Part shown: positions 54,301 through 63,142 of the stretch, one piece after another
How the letters are laid out: each line of letters opens with the position of its first letter
Position numbering within the stretch: the stretch's first letter is position 1
Source: RGIG4576 sp045656705
Lineage (GTDB): Bacteria; Bacteroidota; Bacteroidia; Bacteroidales; Muribaculaceae
Direction of reading: 5' to 3'
Length of the DNA stretch: 64,000 nt
Assembly: GCA_045656705.1 (NCBI GenBank)
Contig: JAZORR010000031.1
Location: 1-64,000 of the forward strand
Notes under the pieces: model-generated
Databases searched by the model: none
The model's input: only the letters and a program-made list of their open reading frames with translations
What the model was told of the DNA's origin: nothing
Made by a program: the position numbers and the translations under genes

Positions 54301-55083
54301 ATGCCCGAAAAAAATTTTATTAAAGCATGGGATGACATTATCGATATATGGTTGAATAATCAGACATCCAATCCGCTTATTCCATTGAGCATTTGTAAAC
54401 ATTTATCTGTTGAACATATGCCAGAACCTTACAATGGAGACCCATCTAACTGCTCAATTGTGATGATTAACCTCAATCCCGGTCAAGGCCAAATTTATTT
54501 GGAATGGGCCAATCAACACAATCCGACCTTTTGTGTTAATCTTGCCAAAAACAAAAAATATCAAGGATTTGCCCGTCCATTTACTTTTCTAAACCCACCA
54601 TCGCAACAATTTTCACCCCAATCCACTGCGTGGTGGCAAGGAAGAAAGTCGTATCTCGACAAATTATTGCAAATGAAATGTGTTAATTCGGTGAAAAATC
54701 CATTTGCAATTGAATTGTGCGCATTACATTCTGTAGGTACAAATGGAATCAGTTTTAAAAAATATTTATCTAAATTAAAATCAGTTAACCCAGATCTTGA
54801 CCCGACTAAAATTATCGAGATAGCAATCGCAAACTCCGACGCTAAATTGGGTTTTGCTGTCGGCAAACCTATCTATGAAGCTCTAAAAAGCATCGGATAT
54901 GCCGACATTCAAATCTCTCCTCACAATGTGATAAAAGCAAACGGTGAACGCAACGCAAGACAATTTACTGTGGTTGAAAAGGATGGGGCTAAGGTGTTAT
55001 GTACATGGACAAGCGGAAGCAACTCATGTCCTTCGGCAGAATTTGATAATTATATCGGGCAAGATATAATGCCACTCTTGTAA
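54301..55083 (+). CDS. Orphan protein of unknown function
   Basis: A 260-aa soluble protein with no signal peptide or membrane segment. CSIVMINLNPGQGQ near residue 49 is reminiscent of the NPG loop of uracil-DNA-glycosylase-like proteins, but a second active-site motif of that family is not clear; SGSNSCPSAEF near 240 is in the right area. It is rich in Asn and Lys and uses rarer codons than its neighbours, consistent with transfer. It sits between repeats and has its own strong terminator. Function not assigned. Confidence 0.7.
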   Translation: MPEKNFIKAWDDIIDIWLNNQTSNPLIPLSICKHLSVEHMPEPYNGDPSNCSIVMINLNPGQGQIYLEWANQHNPTFCVNLAKNKKYQGFARPFTFLNPPSQQFSPQSTAWWQGRKSYLDKLLQMKCVNSVKNPFAIELCALHSVGTNGISFKKYLSKLKSVNPDLDPTKIIEIAIANSDAKLGFAVGKPIYEALKSIGYADIQISPHNVIKANGERNARQFTVVEKDGAKVLCTWTSGSNSCPSAEFDNYIGQDIMPLL

Positions 55084-55114
55084 TGATACATTTATTAAGT
55101 GTTAGACTTTTAGT

Positions 55115-55152
55115 TTCCGACTTCCTAATGATTAGGGAGTCGGAATTTTTTT
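55115..55152 (+). terminator. Terminator after the orphan gene
   Basis: TTCCGACTTCCTAA pairs with TTAGGGAGTCGGAA (one G-U pair), 3-nt loop, then T7. Confidence 0.85.
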
Positions 55153-55159
55153 GAGAGAT

Positions 55160-55178
55160 GTACGGCCCGTGAGTCCGC
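55160..55178. repeat. Degenerate relative of the hairpin at 32002
   Basis: GTACGGCCCGTGAGTCCGC matches GCACGGCTCGTGCGTCCGC in 16 of 19 positions. Confidence 0.35.
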
Positions 55179-55186
55179 CATAAAAA

Positions 55187-55236
55187 ATTATGTCTTTCTG
55201 TCTAAAACAAAAAATGTTCTTCTGTCCGAAAACGCC
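55187..55236. repeat. Dispersed repeat A, copy 2
   Basis: Nearly identical to 52673-52722. Here it continues directly into CTAACTGAATAT and the 19-bp promoter element, whereas copy 1 is separated from those by the transposase region. Confidence 0.7.
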
Positions 55237-55261
55237 TAACTGAATATAATTTTTTCCACCG

Positions 55262-55307
55262 TTATCCTTTTTAAGGAAACTTTTGCCTCAATTTGGTTGT
55301 AACTTTG
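55262..55307 (+). promoter_or_regulatory. Promoter with the shared 19-bp element
   Basis: TTATCCTTTTTAAGGAAAC (55262-55280), exactly 19 nt, then TAACTTTG (55300-55307). No other -33 element lies at the usual distance. Confidence 0.6.
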
Positions 55308-55335
55308 CAGAAAATTTTAAAAACTTTTTAATCCT

Positions 55336-55491
55336 ATGAAAAATATTATTGAAGAAAACAAGCAACGGAATGTTGTGTTATATGAAATTTTATTACACCA
55401 TCTTTGGGAAGTGGGCTCGATACGCTATATTTGTGAAAAACAGATTTTTTATAGTTTGTATAGAGAGATTTTGTGGCGAGAGGTGGTATAA
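55336..55491 (+). CDS. Small ORF of 51 aa, possibly a gene remnant
   Basis: The first ATG after the promoter at 55262-55307 opens a 51-codon frame (MKNIIEENKQRN..., ending WREVV). It is Glu/Lys-rich then hydrophobic/aromatic, with no known motif. An overlapping frame from TTG 55349 to 55690 is longer but begins with a poor start and ends in hairpin-rich DNA. Either may be debris of a larger gene. I favour the short frame because of its promoter position. Confidence 0.35.
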   Translation: MKNIIEENKQRNVVLYEILLHHLWEVGSIRYICEKQIFYSLYREILWREVV

Positions 55492-55636
55492 AAGGATTTT
55501 TTTGTGTAAGTTTGTAAGATTATTCGACGGAATGTGTTTTTATTTTCGACTTAAAGACAAAAAGACATATTTTGGTTTGAATATTATAGACATCTTGGCA
55601 CAAAGGGCAATGCCTGCAAAGGCATTTTATATGAAT

Positions 55637-55697
55637 AGCCGGGGACTTTTAAGTCTCCGGGAACATAATTTAAAAACTCGCCGTCTGTAAAGACGGG
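55637..55697. repeat. Two adjacent hairpins before the MFS gene
   Basis: CCGGGGACTT / AAGTCTCCGG near 55637-55661 and CCGTCT / AGACGG near 55682-55697. They may terminate transcription from upstream, although T-runs are weak. Confidence 0.4.
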
Positions 55698-55757
55698 ATA
55701 CTAAACACCTTTGCGTCTATTAGACTATGCTTAAATAGATATTATATTAAGAATTGA

Positions 55758-56912
55758 ATGGATACGGAAATAAAATATAGGAAAAACCTTGTGTTTGTGG
55801 TGGCATGTATCGGAATGTGCTTTTTCGGTATAGCCACTATTGTGCTCGGTTCTATTTTGCCACAGCTCACAGCAAAGTTGGGCTTTGACAATTTGCAAGC
55901 GGCAAGTCTTGTGGCGTTGATGCCTGTGGGCAGTCTTGTGGGTTCGGTGTTTTTCGGTCCGATAGTGGACCGTTTCGGTCACAAAGCAATGCTGATAGTG
56001 TGTAGCATCATTTTGCTACTCGGTTTGCAAGGAGTGGCATATTTCTCGGAAATATGGAAATTGCAGATGTCTATATTTATGATAGGTCTCGGTGGTGGTG
56101 TGCTGAATGGCGAAACCAATGCGTTGGCATCGGATATCTCCTCACCACAAGAGAAGGGTACTCGATTGAGTGTGCTTGGCATCTTTTATGGCGTGGGAGC
56201 TATAAGTATCCCTATGCTTATGCGTGCTCTCTCGGTGCATTACGAATATAATGAGATTTTGCACGGGTTGGGAGTGTTGATGGCAGTGCTTATAGCTGGT
56301 TTCCTACCTGTGGCATTTCCTAAAGCCAAGCAGGCCAATGGTTTTCCTATAAAGAAAGGTATAGGACTATTGAAGGAAAAAGGCTTACTATTGTTGAGTT
56401 TCATATTGTTTTTCGAAAGTGGGATAGAGGTGTGCTGTAGCACATGGACCACCACCTACTTTGCTCAAGTCACTAAGGTGACAAGTGCCGAGGCCCTTAC
56501 GGCACTCACTTGTATGATATTGGGGCTTACGCTTATGCGAATGGTGCTTGCAGTAGTGTTTGTGAAAGTAAAACAAGAGACCGTATTACCTTACTGCTTG
56601 CTATTGGGAGCTGTAGGTTTCGGATTGCTTACAGGCGAACCATCAGCTTGGCGTGCTTGGGCAGGGATGTTCTTGGTGGGAGCAGGCTTGTCGGCAACAT
56701 TCCCTACGGTATTGAGTTGGATAGGCCGATTGTATGCCGAGTTGTCGGGCACAGCATTTGGTATAGCTCTTGCTGTGGGCTTGATAGGTCAGTTAGTGTT
56801 TAACTACAGCACTGGTGCAATATCGCATGTGTTTGGCATAGAGTTTTTCCCTTACTTGATGATGTCGGCTATTGCTATCATGCTCGTGATACAGAGAGGG
56901 CTGAAGAGCTAA
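55758..56912 (+). CDS. MFS transporter
   Basis: A 384-aa inner-membrane protein with about twelve helices. VDRFGHKAML between helices 2 and 3 is the MFS loop motif (usual form GxxxDRxGRR). The arrangement resembles sugar or sugar-proton symporters of the FucP/GlcP type, but substrate residues cannot be judged by eye. The gene stands alone, 79 bp before the serine hydrolase gene on the same strand. A substrate link to that hydrolase is possible but unsupported. Confidence 0.88.
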   Translation: MDTEIKYRKNLVFVVACIGMCFFGIATIVLGSILPQLTAKLGFDNLQAASLVALMPVGSLVGSVFFGPIVDRFGHKAMLIVCSIILLLGLQGVAYFSEIWKLQMSIFMIGLGGGVLNGETNALASDISSPQEKGTRLSVLGIFYGVGAISIPMLMRALSVHYEYNEILHGLGVLMAVLIAGFLPVAFPKAKQANGFPIKKGIGLLKEKGLLLLSFILFFESGIEVCCSTWTTTYFAQVTKVTSAEALTALTCMILGLTLMRMVLAVVFVKVKQETVLPYCLLLGAVGFGLLTGEPSAWRAWAGMFLVGAGLSATFPTVLSWIGRLYAELSGTAFGIALAVGLIGQLVFNYSTGAISHVFGIEFFPYLMMSAIAIMLVIQRGLKS

Positions 56913-56991
56913 TTAGTAGTGATATATAGTTAAGAGTTTATATTGTAAGGACTCGATAAATTCAACATAAAAGACAATTTTTAGAAATATA

Positions 56992-58518
56992 TTGAAATTT
57001 AATAATGATATGAGAAAGTTTAGTTTTTTTAGTGGATTGGTGTGCTTGATTGCACTATTTGCTACTAATGTGGCGTTTGCTAATCCTAAAATTGAAAAAG
57101 TGGCTCCTACTTCGGTAGGTATTGAGCCTAAGCAATTGATGCTTATGTATGATTCGCTGATGACAAGCGATTTGACCGAAATTCATCACGTAGTGGTGAT
57201 GGTCGACGGAAAGATTGCCGGCGAATTGCACCCAAAACCTTTTAGTGTGGAACATAAGCACACACTTTATTCGGTGTCGAAGACTTTTACAGCAGTGGCT
57301 GTGGGATTGCTTGTGGATGATGGTTTGCTAAGTGTGGAAGATACCTTTGGTAAATTTTATCCTGAATATATGAACGATGCCATAGATCCACGCCTACGCG
57401 ATATCAAGGTGAAGGATATCCTCACTATGCGTTCAGGTTTCAAAACTCAAGGTGGTATGCGCAACAGCCAACAACATTGGATTCAATACTATATGTCTCG
57501 TCCGTTGGTGGCTGATCCTGGTACTCGTTATTCTTACGATTCTATCGAGACTTATCTGCTTTCGGCTATCGTGCAAAAAATCACAGGTAAGACTGTGCTT
57601 GAATTGCTCAACGAAAGAGTGTTCCACCCAATGGGTATCACCGATGTGGAATGGGAACTTTGTCCAGATGGAATAGTGACAGGTGGTTGGGGTATTTACC
57701 TTTCTTCTCATTCTCAAGCGTTATTTGGACAATTGCTTTTGCAACAAGGCGAATGGAACGGCAAGCAACTTATCTCTAAGGAATGGGTGAAGGAGATGAT
57801 GACAGTGCGTGTGGTGCGTGACGCCAACGACTATGGCTACCAAATTTGGCTTTGTGAATATCCTGGAGCATGGCGTGCCGATGGTGCTTTCGGTCAGTAC
57901 ATCATCATCGTGCCACAAAAGAATATGGTAGTGGTGCTAAACCAATGCTCACGCAGTAAGGGATGGCCTGAAAGAGGAAATATATGGAACACAGTGGTGA
58001 AACACGCAATGGGTTGCACCATCGAGGCTACTCCTGCGGGATTGAAGCAACTTGCCGACTACGAAGCAAATGCTCAGCTTCCTGTGCTCGAAGGTGATAG
58101 CATCAATGCTCTTGCCAAGAGATACAACGGAAAGACTTTTGAATTGGCAAAGAATAAACTTGGATGGAAGAGTGTGAAGTTTGGTTTCAAAGATGGTAAA
58201 TCAGTGCTATCGGTGGTCGATGCACAAGGAAAATTGTCGGATATCGAACTTGGTTACAAGACTTGGGCAATGACTCAGCTTGCTGGCTACCCTCACTATT
58301 CTATCAGTGCACAAAATAGATTTAGTGGTATAGCTGGTCCGTTCTACACAGGTTCTTGCTATGCGTGGAACAAGGGCAATCTTGAAGCAAAAATACACTA
58401 TGTGAATTGGGTGACATCGTTGAAGTTGACCTTCCATTTTGATGGCAAGGAACTCACGGTTTATGGCTCTGAAAACTTCACTGCTAAGCCTTTCGTAATG
58501 ACAGGTAAGATGAAGTAA
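56992..58518 (+). CDS. Secreted serine hydrolase of the beta-lactamase/class C family
   Basis: A 508-aa protein with a signal peptide (cleavage near residue 30, VAFANP). An ATG at 57010 (MRKFSFF) is a better signal-peptide start. The S-x-x-K motif is SVSK with S94 and K97. RYSYDS near 186 occupies the Y-x-N position with the Tyr kept but no Asn, and GGWGIYLS near 230 follows. The C-terminal ~150 residues are a separate beta-rich domain. This family includes esterases, D-amino-peptidases and penicillin-binding-like proteins. The altered second motif argues for an esterase or peptidase rather than beta-lactam resistance. Confidence 0.88.
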   Translation: MKFNNDMRKFSFFSGLVCLIALFATNVAFANPKIEKVAPTSVGIEPKQLMLMYDSLMTSDLTEIHHVVVMVDGKIAGELHPKPFSVEHKHTLYSVSKTFTAVAVGLLVDDGLLSVEDTFGKFYPEYMNDAIDPRLRDIKVKDILTMRSGFKTQGGMRNSQQHWIQYYMSRPLVADPGTRYSYDSIETYLLSAIVQKITGKTVLELLNERVFHPMGITDVEWELCPDGIVTGGWGIYLSSHSQALFGQLLLQQGEWNGKQLISKEWVKEMMTVRVVRDANDYGYQIWLCEYPGAWRADGAFGQYIIIVPQKNMVVVLNQCSRSKGWPERGNIWNTVVKHAMGCTIEATPAGLKQLADYEANAQLPVLEGDSINALAKRYNGKTFELAKNKLGWKSVKFGFKDGKSVLSVVDAQGKLSDIELGYKTWAMTQLAGYPHYSISAQNRFSGIAGPFYTGSCYAWNKGNLEAKIHYVNWVTSLKLTFHFDGKELTVYGSENFTAKPFVMTGKMK

Positions 58519-58540
58519 GAAAGTATTAGGGCAAAATAAA

Positions 58541-58578
58541 AAAATCTCAATCGCGATGGTGTGATTGAGATTTTTTTT
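58541..58578. terminator. Bidirectional terminator between convergent genes
   Basis: AAAATCTCAATC (58541-58552) pairs with GATTGAGATTTT (58563-58574). T-runs on both strands can serve the hydrolase gene and the minus-strand nucleotidyltransferase gene. Confidence 0.8.
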
Positions 58579-58596
58579 GTACTTAGAAGAATTATT

Positions 58597-59334
58597 TTAT
58601 TTCCCAAAGAATTCATTGGCAAGGGTTAGGGTTTCGTGGCGACCGATGTCAAACCACTCATATCCCGATGGAGTGTAACCTTGGATTTTCAATTCTCGGC
58701 ACTTGTCGATGTAGAACGGTGTGATGGAGAATTTTGTCTCTTGGCTATATGACTCCAAAGCCTTAAAGATGGTGGGAGAAATGATATGAATTCCTCCGAA
58801 GGCAAATTCTTGGCAACCGTGATTTTCGGCATCGATATCGCATGGACGCGTCTCGCCGGTCTTCTTGTTTATCCAGCCTTGCAGTTGATTGGTATCGTCG
58901 AACAGCAAGTAACGCTCGGTCTTGCGACTTTTCACTAATAGAGTGGCATCGGCATTGCTCGTGCAGTGATGTGCATACATAGCAGAGAGGTCGAGAGTGG
59001 TGAGGATATCGGCATTATGCACGATAAAGGGTTCGCCATCGTCGAGCCATTGGCGTGCTGCAAGAATGCCTCCGCCAGTGTCGAGCAATAGATCGCGTTC
59101 GTCGCTCACTATGATGTTTTGACCGAAGTTGTCGTTTTTGGCAAGGAAATCAATGATTTGCTCACCGAAATGATGTACATTCACCACTATGTCGTGAAAT
59201 CCGTAGTGAGCAAGGTTTTCAATGACGCGTTGAAGCATAGGTTTCCCTGCAACAGGAACCATAGCTTTAGGCATATTGTCGGTGAGAGGACGAAGGCGTG
59301 TGCCAAGTCCTGCTGCAAAAATCATTGCTTTCAT
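58597..59334 (-). CDS. MurU-like sugar-1-phosphate nucleotidyltransferase
   Basis: A 245-aa cytoplasmic enzyme starting MKAMIFAAGLGTRLRPLT, the nucleotide-binding loop of the family; PKAMVPVAGKPMLQ follows. The frame extends upstream to 59412, but that part overlaps the previous gene and lacks homology, so 59334 is the start. It is 5 bp after the AmgK-RapZ gene. In Pseudomonas, AmgK phosphorylates MurNAc and MurU makes UDP-MurNAc, a recycling bypass of fosfomycin-sensitive synthesis. The same pairing here supports MurU, although glucose-1-phosphate or mannose-1-phosphate could also be the substrate. Confidence 0.82.
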   Translation of the reverse strand: MKAMIFAAGLGTRLRPLTDNMPKAMVPVAGKPMLQRVIENLAHYGFHDIVVNVHHFGEQIIDFLAKNDNFGQNIIVSDERDLLLDTGGGILAARQWLDDGEPFIVHNADILTTLDLSAMYAHHCTSNADATLLVKSRKTERYLLFDDTNQLQGWINKKTGETRPCDIDAENHGCQEFAFGGIHIISPTIFKALESYSQETKFSITPFYIDKCRELKIQGYTPSGYEWFDIGRHETLTLANEFFGK

Positions 59335-59339
59335 ATTAT

Positions 59340-60773
59340 TTAATTGCGTTTTGGTCGGAGATGTTCTTCGATATTTTGTTCGCGATGCACAAGTTCCACA
59401 CGCACATTCCATTTCTTATGGATGTGTTCGGCCATGTGTTGGGCACTATACACAGAGCGGTGACGACCACCTGTGCAACCAAAGCACACCATCAAGTTGG
59501 AGAATCCTCGCTCGATGTATCGTTGCACCGAAGAGTCAACAAGTGCATAGGCATGGTCGAGGAACTCAAGAATGCCACCATCATCTTCGAGGTATTTGAT
59601 TACGCATTCGTCGAGGCCTGTGAATGGCTTGTAACGATCGTATTTACCTGGATTGTTGATAGCACGGCAGTCGAATACAAAACCTCCTCCATTACCCGAA
59701 GCATCGTTAGGAATACCTTTCTTATATGAGAAACTCATCACTTTCACTGTGAGCATTTGCTTTTGCAATTCGCTTGTAAACTGTTTCAAGTTAACAAGGC
59801 GATTGAGCATCTCATTGAGGTAAGGGAATTCGGTGAAAGGAGTGGCAAGGAGTTCGCGAAGGTTTTCGAGAGCATAAGGCACACTTTGAATGAAGTATGG
59901 TTTTTTCTCGAAATATCCGCGGAAACCATAAGCCCCAAGCACTTGTAGAGTGCGGAATAGTACAAACACGCGAAGCTGAGAATAGAATTCTGCCTCGTCA
60001 ATGTCGATATATTTGCGTAGAGCGCTAAGATATTCCTTGAGCAATTCTTGGCGAGTGCTTTCAGGAATATTGGCTTTGGCTTGCCATAGGAATGACGCTA
60101 CATCGTAGTAGAATGGACCTTTGCGACCACCTTGGAAATCGATGAAATATGGCTCATCATCCTTTATCATCACGTTGCGTGATTGGAAGTCGCGATAAAG
60201 GAATGTATTGGTGTTGTTTTTGAGCAGCGTTTCAGCCATACGCTCAAAGTCATCCTCAAGAAGTGGTTCAGAGAATTCCATACCAGTGGCCTTTAGGAAG
60301 CAATACTTGAAATAGTTCAAGTCCCAAAGGATAGAACGCTTGTCGAGTTCTGGCACTGGGTAACACTTTCCGAAATCCATATCTTCGGCACCCTCAAATT
60401 GGATTTTTGGCAATAAGTGAAGTGTTTTTACAAGAAGATGCATTTCGTCTTCTCCAAATACGCGAGTTAGGCGCCCCTTCTCTATAGCCTTGAAAAGAGC
60501 TATATCGCCAAGGTCTTCTTGGATGTAGGCCATATTGTCGCTGCTTACGGCATACACCTTAGGCACAGGCAAACCTTTCTTGTGGAAATGCTCTGCCATG
60601 TAGAGGAATGCTTCGTTTTCCTCTTTGCAAGTGCCTATGGCTCCAATGATAGATTGCTTTCCGATGAGACGGAAATAGCGACGATTAGAACCCGATGCTG
60701 GTAATTCTATGATTTCTACAGGTTCTTCGCCTACGAAATCGATGTATAATGATTTTAAAACTTCTGTAGTCAT
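59340..60773 (-). CDS. AmgK-like sugar kinase fused to a RapZ C-terminal domain
   Basis: A 477-aa cytoplasmic protein. Residues about 1-310 form an aminoglycoside-phosphotransferase-type kinase: LYRDFQSRN near 193 is the catalytic loop and FIDFQGGRKGP near 211 the Mg-binding segment. AmgK of this type phosphorylates MurNAc or GlcNAc at C1. Residues about 345-477 form the C-terminal domain of RapZ: FDCRAINNPG, GLDECVIKYL and the strong GCTGGRHRSV near 445. In E. coli that domain binds small RNA and senses glucosamine-6-phosphate. The nucleotide-binding half of RapZ is absent. The fusion links wall-sugar salvage to amino-sugar sensing. Second gene of a minus-strand operon. Confidence 0.85.
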   Translation of the reverse strand: MTTEVLKSLYIDFVGEEPVEIIELPASGSNRRYFRLIGKQSIIGAIGTCKEENEAFLYMAEHFHKKGLPVPKVYAVSSDNMAYIQEDLGDIALFKAIEKGRLTRVFGEDEMHLLVKTLHLLPKIQFEGAEDMDFGKCYPVPELDKRSILWDLNYFKYCFLKATGMEFSEPLLEDDFERMAETLLKNNTNTFLYRDFQSRNVMIKDDEPYFIDFQGGRKGPFYYDVASFLWQAKANIPESTRQELLKEYLSALRKYIDIDEAEFYSQLRVFVLFRTLQVLGAYGFRGYFEKKPYFIQSVPYALENLRELLATPFTEFPYLNEMLNRLVNLKQFTSELQKQMLTVKVMSFSYKKGIPNDASGNGGGFVFDCRAINNPGKYDRYKPFTGLDECVIKYLEDDGGILEFLDHAYALVDSSVQRYIERGFSNLMVCFGCTGGRHRSVYSAQHMAEHIHKKWNVRVELVHREQNIEEHLRPKRN

Positions 60774-60783
60774 AAATAAAGTG

Positions 60784-61116
60784 TTATTTCTTCAAAAAGC
60801 AAGTCTTTAGCACAATGCTACTGCCTTCAATTTTGCAATCCACTTCTTCGGGATTGTCGGTAAGGCGAATACTTTTCACCTTAGTACCTCTCTTGATTAC
60901 CATAGAAGAACCCTTAACTTTTAGGTCCTTAATAACGGTAACTGCATCGCCGTCGAAAAGTTCGGCACCATTGCTATCTTTTGCTACATCGTTGGTTTCG
61001 GCTGCTTCTGCATCTTCTGGGTTGAACTCGTGAGCACAATCAGGACATACATAAAGTGAGCCGTCAAAATATACATATTCGCTGCCACATTTAGGGCATT
61101 GTGAGATTTCAGTCAT
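60784..61116 (-). CDS. YjdM/PhnA family zinc-ribbon protein
   Basis: A 110-aa cytoplasmic protein. CPKCGSE and CPDCAHEF near the N-terminus form a four-Cys zinc ribbon; the C-terminal half (FDGDAVTVIKDLKVKGSSMVIKRGTKVKSIRL) is the SH3-like domain of the family. Despite the old name alkylphosphonate utilization protein, no phosphonate enzyme activity is established. First gene of the operon, 10 bp before the AmgK-RapZ gene. Confidence 0.9.
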   Translation of the reverse strand: MTEISQCPKCGSEYVYFDGSLYVCPDCAHEFNPEDAEAAETNDVAKDSNGAELFDGDAVTVIKDLKVKGSSMVIKRGTKVKSIRLTDNPEEVDCKIEGSSIVLKTCFLKK

Positions 61117-61147
61117 AAATGATTTATTTTTTGATAAAATTAAAATG

Positions 61148-61155
61148 CAAAGGTA
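61148..61155 (-). promoter_or_regulatory. -7 box of the minus-strand yjdM operon
   Basis: TACCTTTG on the minus strand; upstream a T5 run sits at about the -33 distance. Confidence 0.5.
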
Positions 61156-61240
61156 GTATTTTTTGTGCTGAATTAAAAACGGAGAATGTTATTAAGATGT
61201 AAAATATGAGACGATTGTGTGCGTTTTGGTAGAAAATGAT

Positions 61241-61248
61241 TAATTTTG
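61241..61248 (+). promoter_or_regulatory. -7 box of hflX
   Basis: TAATTTTG matches the consensus. The two promoters in the 61117-61329 gap diverge. Confidence 0.45.
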
Positions 61249-61329
61249 CAAAGAATTAAGAAATAAATGACGATTTAGAGACTGAAAACTGAATATTTTG
61301 AGTCTCTAAAATAAAGCAAAGGAAAAGAT

Positions 61330-62577
61330 ATGGCAAAGCCAAAGAAAGACGGAATGATAGACAATATAATCACTGAAGAACTCAGTGAGAAAGCGGTGCT
61401 TGTGGGACTTATCACCCAACAACAAAACGAAATAAAGGCAAACGAGTATCTCGACGAACTTGAATTCCTTGCCGATACTGCTGGTGCTGTGGTGGTGAAG
61501 AAATTTCTTCAACGCATCGACCAACCAAATCGTGCCACTTTTGTGGGTACTGGTAAGTTGCAAGAAATACGCGAATATGTAGAGGAAAATGAAATCGGTC
61601 TTGTAATTTTTGATGATGATCTTTCGGCAAAGCAAGTGTCGAATATTGAAAAAGAATTGAAGGTGAAAATCCTCGACCGCACAAGTTTGATTCTTGATAT
61701 TTTTGCAAAGCGTGCCCAAACGGCAAGTGCAAAACTTCAAGTAGAGCTTGCTCAATATCGCTATTTGCTTCCTCGATTGACTCGAATGTGGACTCACCTT
61801 GAGCGTCAACGAGGTGGTATCGGAATGCGTGGTCCAGGTGAAACTCAGATCGAAACCGACCGCCGTATCATTTTGGATAGAATCTCACTTTTGAAACAAA
61901 AGTTGAAAGAACTTGATACTCAATTCACAGTGCAACGCAAAAATCGTGGCAAACTCACTCGCATTGCACTTGTGGGATATACCAATGTGGGTAAGAGTAC
62001 CCTTATGAACTTATTGAGTAAAAGTGACGTATTTGCCGAAAATAAGTTGTTTGCTACACTTGATACCACTTGCCGTAAGGTGGTGATAGAAAATCTTCCG
62101 TTCTTGCTTAGCGATACTGTGGGATTTATTCGCAAATTGCCTCACCACTTGGTGGAGTCGTTCAAGAGTACGCTTGATGAAGTGCGTGATGCCGATATTC
62201 TTGTGCATGTGGTGGATATCTCTCACCCTCAGTTTGAAGATCAAATTGAGATTGTGAATAAGACTTTGCAAGAAGTGTGTGCTGCCACCGATAAGGAGAT
62301 GATACTTGTATTCAATAAGATCGACGCATTTACTTATGTGAAGAAAGATGAGGACGACCTCACTCCTCGCACTCGCGAAAATATCTCTCTTGAGGAGTTG
62401 AAGGAAACCTGGATGGCAAAGATGGAAAAGAATTGTGTATTCATCTCGGCAAAGGATAAGCAAAATATTGAGGAATTGAAAACGATGATTTACGAAAAGG
62501 CGAAGGCTATTCATCAAGCTCGTTTCCCTTACAACGATTTCCTTTTCCAAAAGTATGACGACTTGGTGGTAGTGTAA
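61330..62577 (+). CDS. hflX: Ribosome-associated GTPase HflX
   Basis: A 415-aa cytoplasmic GTPase that splits or rescues stalled 70S ribosomes under stress. The HflX N-terminal domain has FVGTGKLQEI and the linker has GIGMRGPGETQIETDRR. The G domain has G1 GYTNVGKST near residue 217, G3 DTVGF near 260 and G4 NKID near 327. The C-terminal part is of normal length. No neighbour is shared with the Escherichia hfq-hflX operon. Confidence 0.96.
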   Translation: MAKPKKDGMIDNIITEELSEKAVLVGLITQQQNEIKANEYLDELEFLADTAGAVVVKKFLQRIDQPNRATFVGTGKLQEIREYVEENEIGLVIFDDDLSAKQVSNIEKELKVKILDRTSLILDIFAKRAQTASAKLQVELAQYRYLLPRLTRMWTHLERQRGGIGMRGPGETQIETDRRIILDRISLLKQKLKELDTQFTVQRKNRGKLTRIALVGYTNVGKSTLMNLLSKSDVFAENKLFATLDTTCRKVVIENLPFLLSDTVGFIRKLPHHLVESFKSTLDEVRDADILVHVVDISHPQFEDQIEIVNKTLQEVCAATDKEMILVFNKIDAFTYVKKDEDDLTPRTRENISLEELKETWMAKMEKNCVFISAKDKQNIEELKTMIYEKAKAIHQARFPYNDFLFQKYDDLVVV

Positions 62578-62621
62578 AGTGAAGAAAGATAAGCTATAAT
62601 GATTTTATTTTAAATAGATTT

Positions 62622-62653
62622 CGGGTAGTGCTGAAAGGCGTACCCGATTTTCT
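62622..62653 (+). terminator. Possible terminator after hflX
   Basis: CGGGTA (62622-62627) pairs with TACCCG (62641-62646), followed by ATTTTC. Short stem. Confidence 0.45.
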
Positions 62654-62712
62654 TATTAAGGTAGAGGTGTAAGATTTTTGGAAAAAGTGGCGTGAAAGTC
62701 ACTTTTTTTATG

Positions 62713-62720
62713 TAAGTTTG
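62713..62720 (+). promoter_or_regulatory. -7 box of the small conserved gene at 62747
   Basis: TAAGTTTG matches the consensus. An AAAGTG/CACTTT hairpin with T's just before it (about 62683-62709) may be a further terminator. Confidence 0.4.
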
Positions 62721-62746
62721 CACTTGTATTTGAAAATATATATTAT

Positions 62747-63121
62747 ATGGATGAAGATTTGAAAAAACAATTGTCGAAAGACCCTGACGGATTGTTGACT
62801 TACGAATATATTGCAAATAATATTGATTCGGTGGACGAAATTATGCCCGATTTGGCTGAAAATATGATCACTGTGGATAAATCGGGACAATTTGTGGTGA
62901 GTGCTGCTCGATACCTCAATGCTATCGATAGCGAAAAATATGCAGTGAGCATAGATATGCTGGTGAAGGCTGCTATAGAAAAAGATCGCGAACGTAAGTA
63001 TCTTGGCGACTTGGCTGTGAGTCTTTGGGGTGCCGATTATAAAGAGCATGCCGATGAATTGAGTGCAAAGGATGATAACTTCCGTCGCATCTTTAAGCGA
63101 CTTTTCCCTGTGGGTATCTAA
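62747..63121 (+). CDS. Small conserved protein of unknown function
   Basis: A 124-aa acidic, helix-rich cytoplasmic protein (MDEDLKKQLSKDPDG...). No signal peptide, metal motif or nucleotide motif is visible. Repeated short helices (YEYIANNIDSVDEI, AARYLNAIDSEKYA, SIDMLVKAAIEK) suggest a small helical-repeat fold. It is 21 bp before the peptidyl-prolyl isomerase gene on the same strand, so the two may be co-transcribed. Function unknown. Confidence 0.75.
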   Translation: MDEDLKKQLSKDPDGLLTYEYIANNIDSVDEIMPDLAENMITVDKSGQFVVSAARYLNAIDSEKYAVSIDMLVKAAIEKDRERKYLGDLAVSLWGADYKEHADELSAKDDNFRRIFKRLFPVGI

Positions 63122-63142
63122 TAACTGAAATAAGATTGAACT

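Noticed and set aside
55349..55690. 113-aa ORF overlapping the small ORF at 55336
   Set aside because: TTG start inside another frame, odd composition, and an end inside hairpin-rich DNA; not listed as a gene.
59335..59412. N-terminal extension of the MurU-like protein
   Set aside because: Cys/Arg/Thr-rich and overlapping the previous gene; the family starts at MKAMIFAAG.
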